Shown piece after piece: positions 50,243 through 64,000 of a stretch of 64,000 nt of DNA; the first letter of the stretch is position 1; each line of letters starts with the position of its first letter. This stretch comes from Diphasiastrum complanatum (Eukaryota; Streptophyta; Lycopodiopsida; Lycopodiales; Lycopodiaceae): the NCBI GenBank assembly GCA_029204225.1, contig CM055103.1:22488663-22552662 (forward strand), in the 5' to 3' direction. Under the pieces are notes generated by a model, which saw nothing but the letters and a program-made list of their open reading frames with translations, was not told where the DNA came from and made no database searches. Both the position numbers and the translations under genes were made by a program.

Positions 50243-53200
50243 TTCTTCCCTCCTTAAACTGCTTCTATCCTTAGAAGCTCCTCAAAACAGGAAAGAATTA
50301 CAGTTCCTTTAACTTTCAGGATTAACCGAGAAAATCATTATCCTTAATCTGACTTTCATATCAAACAAGTACTCAAAAAAAAAACTGTTTTCAACCATTA
50401 ATCTCTGTTCTGGAGTACGAACTCTGATTTGAAAAAGTACATTAAGAGATATATTTTCTCAACAAGGTTACACTCATCATAAGTTAGTAACATCACCTTC
50501 ATGTAAAACACTTACATGAACCACTAAGTGAAATATTCCCTAACTTAAAAGATTAAAGTTACAGAAAAAAATGATAATTACAGTTTGAAATTATCCACAA
50601 ACTCTGGCAGACAATTCATAAAAAGCCTCCAAGTACAACTATCCTTAGAATCCAATTCTAAGATATGATAATTCATTTAACTAGAAACTTTGGGAGAATC
50701 ATTAAGATATTGAATGATTAAAACTCAACTCTGAGTATCCCAGATACTCTTTTGAGTTAAATATTCATGTTTCTAGCACCAAATGCAAGAAAAATAACAT
50801 TCATTCATCTTAATAGACTTGTTTGTCTCCTATGAGAACTGGAGATCCAATCAAACGAAAAATTGTACTCAAGCATTTGCAGACCATAAACTGTAGTAGA
50901 ATAACATCCACTAGATAAATTAAATTCTCCACAAGTAAAGTACTTATCTTGTGAGAATGTCTGTGAGATCCATAGGTTCTCAATAATACTGGAATAAAGA
51001 GATTCAAAACACTAATCTAAATTCTTACTCAATTAATAGATCAAGACTTAATCGTCACACTTAAGAATCATTACAATTCCTTATAATCCTAATAATTAAG
51101 TATCTATTTATGATCCATCAACCACAAATATTTAGATTCGTATGATTCGTCAATCATAATTTTCTGGAATCCAAAATCGTACTTAATCATTTACAAGATA
51201 TTTGAGTATATGTTCCACATAACTCAGGAAAAGTAAGAATCATTCCAAAATCTTTCCATTAAGAAAATACCGGATTTAGGAATACATCCGAAACATGATT
51301 CTTTAACTGAAGTGCAAGATTCAAGTTCTATAAACAAATGATAATTAAAGACTGAACGCATACCAAAATGACAATCATCTTCAACTACAAAAAAAAAAAC
51401 TTTAGATTACGATCCAGAATCAAATCTATATATCTAAAGTCCTGCTAAATATCAATTCAGTTGTTATTCTTGGATTCATTATGATTCCTTATCCATTTGA
51501 GCTCTCTAGGATACAATCACTAATGAGCTGAGTCTATTCCTTAACTAAGGAATACTCTATCCCAAGAATATTGTATATCCAATGCACATAATTTCAACTG
51601 ATGAATCCAAATGATTCACTAATCATGCGTCTTACAAGCAATATAATTCAAAAACCATCAGTTCCCGGTGAATCCACATCACACTGATCATTTTACCAAT
51701 TAACTTCATCCAGGAGTAATCAAGTACTCAAGTTAATTGCCAATGATTCAGAAATCTCAAATGTCTAGGTGAAGAATTCAATTATACTAGTAGAACACCA
51801 CATTTAGAACCTTACCCAAATCATTATATAAGTTAATCCATAAATCTTCCATACAAAGATTTGTTAACTCTGCAAGTATCTGTCAAAACAATACTTGATC
51901 ATATGCTTATGTTCGCCGGCTAGGTTAAGTGCACCAGATAACCTTAGTAACTTGGATTACACAGTAGATTCATACAAGATTAATAGTGCACATATGTGAA
52001 CAATCTCACTATGACCCAGTACATAAACACATTTTTATCTGGCAGATTCCTCCAGAACCCACATATGTTACTCACATATCTCACTGAGATCTTGTAACTC
52101 AGCAACAAAATATTTTCTATCTCTCATGAGTAAATAACATATCCGAGAAATCTCTGAGACGAATAACATTCACTCTCAACAGTTTTCCAATCCAACTTAC
52201 CTTCTAATTACATTTTTTTTTCCCACTCAATCAACCCCTCACTGATCCTAGCACTCAAACTAAGATTAGGTTGATCTAATACAGAACTCTCAGACTTGAA
52301 TTCTGATCAAACTTACTTTTATTCCAATCAAAATGGAATTAGTAACCTTTAACTTTTACCGTACTACTTAGATAATGATTCAAATTCCAAACTTGTTCCA
52401 GATTGTCCAGACAATCCCTAGAGAAATTACCTCCAAATACTCTGAATTTTCCACCATTAATTATCTAACAAGCATTTCAAAAGCTTTGGTTTGTTCAATT
52501 TTAATGATAGAAAAATCATCAAAAACTACCATAACCAATTGATCGGTGTTCTACCGATTCGAAAAGGAGAAACCAAAATACAATTTAACTCCATAAACTG
52601 GGAGTATCAATACTCCAGATTTAAATGGTTTAAAATACATAATACCAAAGAATCGAATTCCTATACCGGGTATATGCCTGAGAACCATACCATTTCCTTC
52701 GTTTTGTCAAGATCCAACAGTACAAAAGTTCCAAATAACTGGCTAAAAAAAAGCTTTGAAAACAACATGAAAACTAAGTACATGCAAAGAGCCACGCAAC
52801 CCTGAGTTTGGTCGACCCATTAACAACTGCATGAGTCCAAAAGCCCCCCTAGTCTATTTCCATCCAAAAGGGAAGCTAAAAAGCATATTCCATCTTCAAG
52901 GTCAGAAACCCTAAAGAGGTTCCCTTAATCAAGGCATGGAAAAGAACAAGGCTCGTTCTGTTGGCTTCATAGTCGCTACAGCCGCATCATCCCCATCGCG
53001 ACCCTCTTCAAAAACTTTCATCGCTGGAAACCTAATCAACTGCCTCACTGCTGCACAAGTACTTCCATCGATCATCTGTGAAAGGCAGATCTGCACTGCT
53101 CCTACTACTGCCATCGCTGGGAAACGGATCCATGGCTGCAGTTATGCCACACACAGTTCAGCCACCACATTCATCATACATGAAGTGTGGCTCCCAATCA

Positions 53201-54280
53201 TCAACAAGTCACTGTTTCAACAACAACCCTCGTTGAAGCAACATGGAATAGCTGTGTCATATCAACCAAGGTTTCAGCAGCTTCACGGCCTTGATATCCA
53301 GACAAGCACGCCTGTCTAGAAGCAAATTCCTCAAATCAACTGTCTCCAGCAGTCAATCCAACAAGGTCAATTCAGGGCCTATATCTGGTGAGCTGTGCAA
53401 AATTTGGATTCCTGGGATAAGAAGACATCCTTGTGGCCAAAGAACAGTGATACTTGCAACAAGCTGGTTGCAACAACTCTCTTTTCACAACAGTAAATTA
53501 CAAACAGTAGACAGTGATCTATTCAAAGGTTCAAACAGAGTTACCACTCTCGATCTCTAAGAAAGAGAGCTATGAAACATGCATTAACTACTCCAAAATG
53601 TTTCCACAGATCCTTAATAGCTTTTATCAAATACTTTTAACAAAATCAGGAAATCCGCCAATACACTCTTTTACGAGGAATAGTTCATTCACAACAGATG
53701 GTTGAGATCTCCAATTTCTCTATTTTGCTTATTAATAGAGAGTTTATTACTTTCGCAACTCCATTCTATGTTCAAAGTCACAGGTTCCATAACGGGATTA
53801 GCGTAGGAAAGCACACCACATCCCCAACATGCAGTTTGTTAGATTCCAAATCTCTAGCCTTAAGTTGTTTATTCTTCTTGGATAAATCAATTTAGAGCCA
53901 ATCTATCAATAAACATAGCTAGTCAGTTGAATCCAACACCTTGAACATTATGGACATTTGCATGCAATCACAAACTCCATTATTATGTGAAAACAAGCCA
54001 CACGATTTACACATGCAAATCATTCAACATGAATTGGAAATCTCCTCAAACTTACCAAAAAATTCAGAATGAACACAAGACTAATTCTCAGCTTCTCCTT
54101 CAAAATTAAAACATGACATTAAGCATGTTACCAACAATCTTGAAGAGCTCCAAGAATTAACAAATTCAATTCCAAACCTCCTTTGAGAATTCAACACTCC
54201 AAACCGGGATGTAACTCCAAGTGCTTTGATCTTCCAATCCCATGTAGAGCTTGCCTCCACTCCTATCCAAGACCGCATCT
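50243..54280 (-). other. 4-kb interior without coding capacity
   Basis: AT-rich sequence (50243-52500) with many GATT/AATC phrases. From about 52900 to 53560 it is more GC-balanced, with plus-strand frames of 127 and 89 codons (52936-53319, 53291-53560) that lie antisense to the element and have no domain. No retrotransposon protein motif is found. The far-left purine tract at 50256-50243 completes the replication signals. Confidence 0.7.
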
Positions 54281-54300
54281 TAGCCGGGCTTTGATACCAA
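54281..54300 (-). other. primer-binding site of the LARD-like element
   Basis: On the minus strand TTGGTATCAAAGCCCGGCTA directly follows the LTR end GGGTCATTACA. TGGTATCAAAGCC is a close variant of the initiator tRNA-Met primer site. Confidence 0.85.
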
Positions 54301-56849
<2,549 letters not shown>

Positions 56850-56888
56850 TGTGGGTTTATCGACATGGACACTCCTGAGTGTGTGTGA

Positions 56889-58080
56889 AACAACCCTTCG
56901 TATATTACTCCAGAGCATGAAAGTAGGTCTGCAAGGAAAAAGAGATTAAATAGGAGACGCAATGCGGCGCGAAGAGCATTGTTGGCTGCATCTAGAGGCC
57001 AGAGAGTTATCAAGGATACGGCATGTCAGAGTGCAAGTTTGGGGCCAGACTCGTGTAGCGTTGAGGGTGTGTCAACCGTTACTATTGATGTTGTAGATAG
57101 TATTGGTGGGACGCCAGATCATGCTCATTGTGATCCCACCTGTAGTACGTTAGAGTTAGAGTCTACATCGGAGAGGAGAGGTAGAGTAGAGAGAGGGAAA
57201 AGAGCGAGGAGGAGACTAATTCCATACCAGTTGGAGCAGGTGCAGGAGTTGATTAGTACGGATGGATCTGATTTTTGCACTATTTCTGGTGTTGTTGATG
57301 ATAGTGGAGTGGATATTGGTTTGTCTGTAGGTGGGCTTGAGTTGCCATATGATATTGTGCCGAGTACATCTGAAGTAGGGTCTGTAGGTGTCCATATGAT
57401 TCCACCTGTTACATTGGATTTGATGTTCAATGTTGATAGTATAGAGAGGGTTTGTCCGTTCGTGAGAGACAGAGAAGAATTAGAGTGAGTAGAATTGACT
57501 TTAGTAGCATTTGTTACACCTGAGACTGTGCGTAATCACCCGTCATATAGGACTCCAGAGGTAGAGTCTAGAACAGAGAGGATTAAAAGGTTGCGACGTA
57601 GATATTACACAAGGAAGAGATATTTTGATAGGAGTGGTCCAAGATCGGTAGCTATCATTACTCTAGAGGAAGTGCATAGCAACCCGTCTTATATGACCCC
57701 TGAGGTAGATTCCAGAACAGAGCGGACTCTAAGGTTGCGACGTAGGTATTACACAAAAAAGAGACATTTGGATAGAATTATGTCTACGCATGCTCGAGGA
57801 AGTTTGTTTGAGGTAGGTGGATTGTCTCAAACACCAGTGTGTCATGATTTGGGAGGAATGGAGTTTGTGTGTAGTCGTTGTTCAGCCCTACAATGGAAAC
57901 CGGAAAAAAATTCATCTTTTTGTTGCATGAAAGGCGCGTTTGCCATTGATGCCTTCGCCCCCTCTTGAGCTCCACGAGTTGTACACATCTTCTAATGACA
58001 TCAGAGGTCATTTTTAAAAAAATGTGCAGAGTTATAATAACTCATTGGCCTTTGCTTCGCTTGGTGTGAATCTAGCCTAG
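56889..58080 (+). pseudogene. Helitron N-terminal basic repeats and zinc finger
   Basis: A phrase of the form N-P-S-Y-x-T-P-E-x-x-S-R-x-x-R-x-x-R-L-x-R-R-R occurs three times, at about 56891-56980, 57535-57630 and 57675-57770. The open frames are 56979-57488 (169 codons) and, after TGA, 57495-57968. A zinc finger H-D-L-G-G-M-E-F-V-C-S-R-C...C-C lies at 57838-57928, as in Helitron proteins. A frameshift near 57925 leads into PPLELHELYTSSNDIRGHF, and a TAA follows at about 58016. Confidence 0.8.
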
Positions 58081-58089
58081 ATCCACTGC

Positions 58090-59077
58090 TAGTTCCATAG
58101 GTGGTGCATATACATTTCGAGTGTCAGGTCGGTTGTATCATCATATTGGTGGTTTGTTGCCTATAGATAGACCTTCTTTTTCACAGAACTACATCATGGA
58201 TGGTGATGATCTACAGATAGATCAAAGATTATCTTTGAACCCCAAGCTTAGACGTAATGTTCTCTCTCTTTTGCAGAGCATGATGATGGAGGTGAATCCA
58301 TTTGCTCAACGTTTTAAGAATGTTTCTCGAATCATGCGTGAGAACGTTACGAAGGATATTCGTCTCCGCATAGTGTCTGGTTGTTCGTAGAGTAGAGCCA
58401 ATAGGCAATTCAATGCTCCTACAAGCAATGAGATTTTTGTGCTTATGTCTATAGATGAGACCCCAAGTGACAGAATGCGAGATATCATATTGCACTCCAT
58501 TCAGGATGGTTTGCACCATATTACAGAGCATCATTCATCGTATGACCCATTGCATTTTGTTCTTCTCTTTCCTTACGGTACCAACCGGTGGTATCAGAGG
58601 ATCCCCCATGTGCATGTGAGAGAAGATTCACATGGTGATGATGATGATATTCATGGTGTACATTTTGACCCTCATGAAGAGCGGTTAGAGAGTGGACACA
58701 AAGTTGTCACTATTCGAGAGTTTTACAGCTACCATTTTCAGGTTCAAACAGAGCATATTTTACCTATACATTTGGGTGGAAGGCTACTACAAGAGTATAT
58801 GTGTGTACTGGTAGCAAAATTGGTGCTAAACAACATGAACTATGTCTATAACAATCGAGATAGATTTCATAGAGAGATTCATAGTGGTATCGTTGATGCT
58901 CTTGGAGCTCATTTGGCTAGCGACATAGGGCAACAGATAGTCCTTCCATCATCTTATATTGGTTCACCATGTCATATGCATCAACAGTACCAAGATGCTA
59001 CGACTGTCGTTAGGGAGTTGGGTTCTCCTGTTTATCACGATGACATCAAACCCAAACTGGTTAGAAGTCATACGTGA
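58090..59077 (+). pseudogene. Helitron_like_N domain
   Basis: The frame 58121-59077 is interrupted only by TAG at 58388-58390. It contains GRLYHHIGGLLPIDRPSFSQ, DPLHFVLLFPYGTNRWYQ, TIREFYSYHFQVQ, IHLGGRLLQEYMCVLVAKL and LPSSYIGSPCHMHQQYQDA, the conserved run leading to the Rep nuclease. Near 59022 the frame shifts. Confidence 0.92.
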
Positions 59078-59985
59078 GTTGAGATTTCAGCAAACACTCT
59101 CAGATAGGCCGGATTTGGTGTCAAGAGTTTTTAACTTGAAGCTTCACCATTTGATTCATTGTTGAAGAAGGAAGGGATATTTGGGTGCATTATAGGAAGG
59201 CTTCATGTCATAGGGTTCCAAAAGAGAGGATTGCCTCATGCCCACCTGCTGATTATATTAGAGGAGCGAAGCAAACCCTTGGAGATTATGATCGTATGGT
59301 GTGCGCAGAGATATCTTTGAGGGAGGATGATTCGGAGTTGTATGAGATAGTGAGGACATGTATGATGCACGGGCCATGTGGAACATCTTTTCCAAATGCA
59401 CCGTGCATGAAGGATGGAAAATGCTCGAAAAACTATCCAAGGAGTTTCATTGATGAAACATCGATAGTGAACCGGTATCTTTCGTATAGACGTAGGGACA
59501 ATGGAGTGAAGGTCCGATCACGTGGAGTAGACTTAGACAACAGGTGGGTAGTACCATATAACAGATGGTTCACACTACATTTTAAGTGTCACATCAACAT
59601 GGAGATATGCGTACATATACGTAGTGTGAAGTATCTGTACAAGTATGTGTACAAGGAACCAGATATGATTACATCGGAGGCTATGGATGTTGGTGGTCAG
59701 ATAGCAGGGTCAGTGAATGAGATAGAGCAGTTCTTGAAGGCTCGATATTTTTCTGCGAGTGAGGCTTGTTGGCGACTATTTAGGTTTTCTATGGGTGTTC
59801 ATAAGCCAGTTGTGACCCGACTAGCAGTCCATCTTCCTGGACAGGAGTTGGTGTATTTTAGTGAGGGAGCTGACTTAGAGGAGGTCGTAGATGGTCACTC
59901 AAGTACCACTTTGACAGTTTTCTTTGAGCTAAATAGAAGTGGTGATTCATATGCCAGAGAGTTGTTGTACCAAGACTTGCCATGA
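59023..59985 (+). pseudogene. Helitron HUH Rep nuclease
   Basis: Nicks and joins DNA through a Tyr nucleophile. Motif 1 (FITMTSNPNW, family FITFTCNPKW) is at about 59027-59056 in one frame. Motif 2, the HUH box (GFQKRGLPHAHLLIIL), is at 59213-59260 in a second. Motif 3 with the Tyr pair (VKYLYKYVYKEPD) is at about 59626-59667 in a third, open from 59185 to 59985. Conserved blocks between are DRMVCAEI, CMMHGPCG, CSKNYPRSF and SEACWRLFRF. Key His and Tyr residues are intact although frames are broken near 59150 and 59270. Confidence 0.92.
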
Positions 59986-62022
59986 TTTTACGTTTATAAC
60001 AAGACAATGCGAAAGTAGGCCCGTCGAATCAACACACAATCGATTCCAGCTATTGCTCGTATGTATTTTGTCCATCCATCTGAAGGAGAGACATTCTATT
60101 TACGAGTTCTTTTGGGTCACGTCAGAGGTGCAAAAAGTTTTGAGGACTTGCACATAGTTGACAAAGAGTTGTTTTCGTCGTTTAGAGATGCTAGCAAGCA
60201 AAGACTTCTTATAGATGACATGATGGAGTGGAGTAATTGTCTACTTAAGGCGATTTCATGAGGGACTCCATCGCAGCTTCAACTCATGTTCGCTGTACTT
60301 CTCTTGACATGTGCCCCTTCCGACCCATTGGACCTTTGGAAGAGTATAGAGCCGCATTTAGTAGAGGATTATGCACACGAGTTAGGTCAACCAGTCATGT
60401 GCGAGACCATTATTGTGAGCCAGATTATGATAGATAGGGCTCTTCTTGACGTGGAGACGCACATGCAGGCATCTGGAAAGTCATTGACAAATTTTGGCTT
60501 CACACTTCCTGATAGCGACATCGAGTTTTGTCCTTTGTTTCGCGAAAAGATATTTATTGACGAGACCATTTCACAGGTTGAGGCCGACATCGAGAGATTG
60601 ATTGTAGATCAGCGTATTGTTTTTGACCGTGTAGTATGTGACCACGTGGTACGAAGAGTGGGTAGAGTCTTTTTTGTAGATGGTCCAGGTGGTATGGGTA
60701 AGACATTCCTTTATAGTGTCATGTTGTCGTATGTGCGTGTGCAAGGGTGGATAGCATTGGCAGTTGCATTGTCAGGGATCGCTACCTTATTAATGAAAGG
60801 TGGTAGGACTGCGCACTCTAGATTTAAGATTCCTTCGACAAAATTGAATGAAAGCTTGACATGCAACATCTCGAAGCAATCTCCATTAGGTAAACTTTTG
60901 ATGGCATGTCGACTCAATATTTGGGATGAGGCTCCGATGGTACATAAGTATGCTATTGAGTGCATGGATCGGTCGCTACGAGATATATTGGGTATGGACA
61001 CTCCATTTGGAGGAGTTCCTATTTTTTTGGTGGTGATTTCCATCAGGTTCTTCCAGTGGTACAAAGAGGCAGTCGTGCTCAAATTGTGAGCGCTTCATTG
61101 AAGTGCTCACGTTTGTGGAAATATATGGAGGTGCATAAATTATCAACGAACATGCGCATGATGAATGTGGAGGGTGCTGATAGAAATGAGCAGTCAAGGT
61201 TTGCAGAGTATTTGTTGAGCGCTGGAGATGGTCGTGAGCGCACATTCAGGCATCATAGTTTGGATTTGATTTCTTTGCCAGATGATATGTGCCTAAGGAT
61301 GCGTGATATGCGTGAATTGATATCATTCACTTTTCCTGATATTGCACGACGTTACATGGATGTTGACTTTTTGAGGAGTTGTCCAATATTAACTCCATTG
61401 AATTCAAACGTGGACAAGGTCAATGCGAAAGTTGTAGAGGAGCTTCCGGGGGATGGTTATACATTTTATAGTGCTGATAGTGTTGTTGAACATAATGACT
61501 CTCATGTGTACCCAGTAGAGTTTCTAAACAGTCTGCAACCAAGTGGATGTCCTCCAAATAGATTGGTGCTAAAGGTTGGCATGATAGTGATGTTGTTGCG
61601 GTCCATCGCGTCGCACAAAGGATTGTGCAATGGTACGAGAATCATCATTCGTACATTGGGTAGACAAGTCATAGACGCAGAGATAGTTACCGGTAGGAAT
61701 ATTGGGAGTAGAGTTCTCATTCCACGGATCCCTTTGGTGCCGAGCGCTTCAGACTTGCCATTTGAATTGCGGCGAGTACAAACTTCTATTAGAGTGACAT
61801 TCGCCATGACAATAAACAAGGCGCAGGGGCAGACTATGGAGACTATTGGATTGAACTTACCACGTCCCGTATTTAGTCATGGTCAGTTGTATGTCGCACT
61901 ATCGAGAGTGTGAAATGCTGGAAGTGTACGAGTGTTGATTACTGATATTGATGGCCGATTTACAAATGGAGCAGGAGTGGCGAGGTTCACTCAAAACATT
62001 GTATATTCTGAAGTGTTGTAGT
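59986..62022 (+). pseudogene. Helitron PIF1-type helicase
   Basis: Continues in one frame with stops at 59983, 60016 and 60259, then 60286-61089 is open. Walker A GPGGMGKT is at 60682-60705, the DEAP box IWDEAPM at about 60919-60939. A run of seven T at 61022-61028 carries a frameshift; beyond it FGGDFHQVLPVV (about 61026-61060), TPLNSNVDKVN, TINKAQGQT (61808-61836) and YVALSRV follow in 60960-61913. TGA at 61911-61913 stands where Arg is normal, and the frame goes on to TAG near 62022 (VLITDIDGRF). All helicase motifs are recognisable. Confidence 0.93.
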
Positions 62023-62039
62023 ATTTTTTTTGAATCAAG

Positions 62040-62155
62040 GATTACTGTTAGGGTTAGAATTACATTAGAGTTAGGGTTAGAATTAGAGTACAGTTAGAGT
62101 TAGATTAGGTTTAGGGTTTTGGTTATGGTTTACATTGGCATTAAGTTTTGGTTAG
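62040..62155. repeat. degenerate telomere-like TTAGGG/TTAGAG repeats
   Basis: GTTAGGGTTAGAATTACATT, GAGTTAGGGTTAGAATTAGA and AGGTTTAGGGTTTTGGTT lie in a 110-bp stretch, all G-rich on the plus strand. The units are irregular (6-8 bases) and only one is an exact plant TTTAGGG. Confidence 0.7.
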
Positions 62156-62474
62156 GTTTCCAGTTTCAAATTTGTGTACAACTGTAGAGGCATGCAGTGA
62201 AAATCGTAAACCAATTAGAGCCTATCCTCCTAGGTGGAAGTTATAGCATAGCCCGTGTCACACAACAAACATACGTAGTTCATGGCGAAGCAAACAAGTA
62301 TTTTTGAACAAGGTTTTACTTTGTAGATCAACTCAATAGTTAGACATGTTTTATTAGCATGCATCTTTATGTTTGTAAACAATACTCACAATTTCCATTC
62401 TTATAACTCATTATTTTGAGTCATATTACATATTTTTTAAAAAGACATGATAAAAACTACATTTTAGTCATGTC

Positions 62475-62857
62475 GTGTCGCATATTCTTTTATTTGTTAT
62501 CTGTACATTGGATTTTGTATGTCATCTATTACAGTTGGCTACCTGTGTGTTTGTGCAGATGGTGAACTTGATGGTGAATCATCGTCGATTTTCTGTGGAG
62601 TTTGGGGAGCTGTTGGTGACGAAGATCATATCTTTTACAGCACAGCCATTTGGTTGTTAGAGCTGTATATTAGTTATTTGATCAGTGAAGAGAGCATGAT
62701 TGGCATATATCCACAGAGCTTTAGCTTGCTTTTAGATGTAGATTTGCTACTTAGTAGTTTAAGATATGTTTATAGGAATAGTAGCACGATTAGTGCATCT
62801 GCCTTTGAGGCAATGTTAGATACCCTGGTGTCAGGTAATGGTATTAGATTTAAGTGA
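62475..62857 (+). CDS. unrecognised ORF of about 112 codons
   Basis: The frame ending at 62857 reads ADGELDGESSSIFCGVWGAV, then EDHIFYSTAIWLLELYISYL and a C-terminal SASAFEAMLDTLVSGNGIRF. Just before it, TACCTGTGTGTTTGTGCAG is a good intron acceptor (AG at about 62559), so this could be the last exon of a gene or of a fragment captured next to the Helitron. I do not recognise a family. It could equally be chance in transposon flank. Confidence 0.25.
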
Positions 62858-62910
62858 TGACATTTATACGATGTTTTGAAACTGGTTGCAAATTTATATT
62901 TGAACAATTC

Positions 62911-62913
<3 letters not shown>

Positions 62914-63002
<89 letters not shown>
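62914..63002. repeat. (CT)44 microsatellite
   Basis: About 88 bp of pure CT, immediately followed by CAACCCTAACC, the start of a C-rich telomere-like stretch. Confidence 0.97.
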
Positions 63003-63008
<6 letters not shown>

Positions 63009-63073
63009 AACCTTGAAAATAAAAATGTAACTGTAACCATCACCACCCTATCCCTAACCATAACCAACACCAC
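63001..63073. repeat. degenerate CCCTAA-like repeats, C-rich strand
   Basis: AACCCTAACC, AACTGTAACCATCACC and CCCTATCCCTAACCATAACC are C-rich on the plus strand, the opposite orientation to the G-rich block at 62040-62155. Confidence 0.65.

Positions 63074-64000
<927 letters not shown>

Larger units (their letters stand above)
56850..62022 (+). mobile_element. Helitron, decayed autonomous type
   Basis: A rolling-circle transposon: N-terminal basic repeats, CxxC zinc finger, Helitron_like_N domain, HUH-type Rep nuclease and a PIF1-family DNA helicase follow each other on the plus strand, in the order of plant Helitron proteins. At least six frameshifts and about seven in-frame stops separate them. 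The 5' TC and 3' hairpin-CTRR ends could not be located, so the outer limits are those of the coding relic. Confidence 0.9.

Noticed and set aside
52936-53319. 127-codon plus-strand frame in the LARD-like interior
   Set aside because: It runs antisense to the element, has no recognisable domain and overlaps other chance frames. It is kept only as a composition anomaly.
57125-57430. 101-codon minus-strand frame across the Helitron N-terminus
   Set aside because: It is the shadow of the plus-strand Helitron frame at 56979-57488, which has the recognisable repeats.

Overview
This window is eukaryotic nuclear DNA, almost certainly from a land plant. Three things show it: an intact 15-exon gene for a cytosolic-type plant alpha-glucan phosphorylase, dense Ty1/copia and Ty3/gypsy LTR retrotransposon debris, and a decayed plant-type Helitron. 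The species cannot be read from the sequence. The low gene density, kilobase introns and very abundant long (CT)n/(GA)n tracts would fit a large, repeat-rich genome. No rRNA or tRNA gene, CRISPR array or bacterial feature was seen.

Layout. 0.4-2.5 kb: Copia-A, an internally deleted copia element with gag joined directly to reverse transcriptase (RT). 4.2-7 kb: Copia-B, the 3' half of a copia element with a micro-inversion inside RT, followed by an LTR that has a primer-binding site (PBS) on its far side. 7.4-8.85 kb (minus): gypsy gag-protease relic. 9.1-9.7 kb: a 24-25 bp minisatellite. 11.0-14.2 kb: a decayed gypsy element with an unrecognised gag-position ORF pair. 15.7-25.5 kb (minus): the only intact host gene, PHS2-like glucan phosphorylase, 859 codons, with one GC-AG intron. 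26.4-33.3 kb: an old minus-strand gypsy relic interrupted by a well-preserved non-autonomous LTR element (27601-31991, target-site duplication (TSD) ACAAG). 33.4-42.1 kb: a gypsy element split inside its RT by a full-length Copia-C (35097-41673, TSD TATAG). 42.1-43.9 kb: two LTR relics. 43.9-47.3 kb: Copia-D, deleted but keeping a 387-codon protease-integrase frame. 49.8-54.8 kb (minus): a 5-kb LARD-like non-coding LTR element sitting in a CT microsatellite. 56.9-62.0 kb: a Helitron Rep-helicase pseudogene. 62.0-64.0 kb: telomere-like degenerate repeats and a CT/GA-rich short-repeat region.

How it works together. Only the phosphorylase looks functional; it would degrade or remodel soluble heteroglycans in the cytosol. 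Everything else is layered transposon history. The most interesting signal is microsatellite growth that can be dated by LTR pairs. In two copia elements, one LTR carries a dinucleotide array of 130-230 bp while its sister, identical at insertion, carries 11-15 bp at the same place. The same pattern recurs in a tandem duplication at 32.3-33.0 kb and in the short-repeat region near 63 kb. This points to a local tendency for short CT/GA seeds inside transposons to expand.
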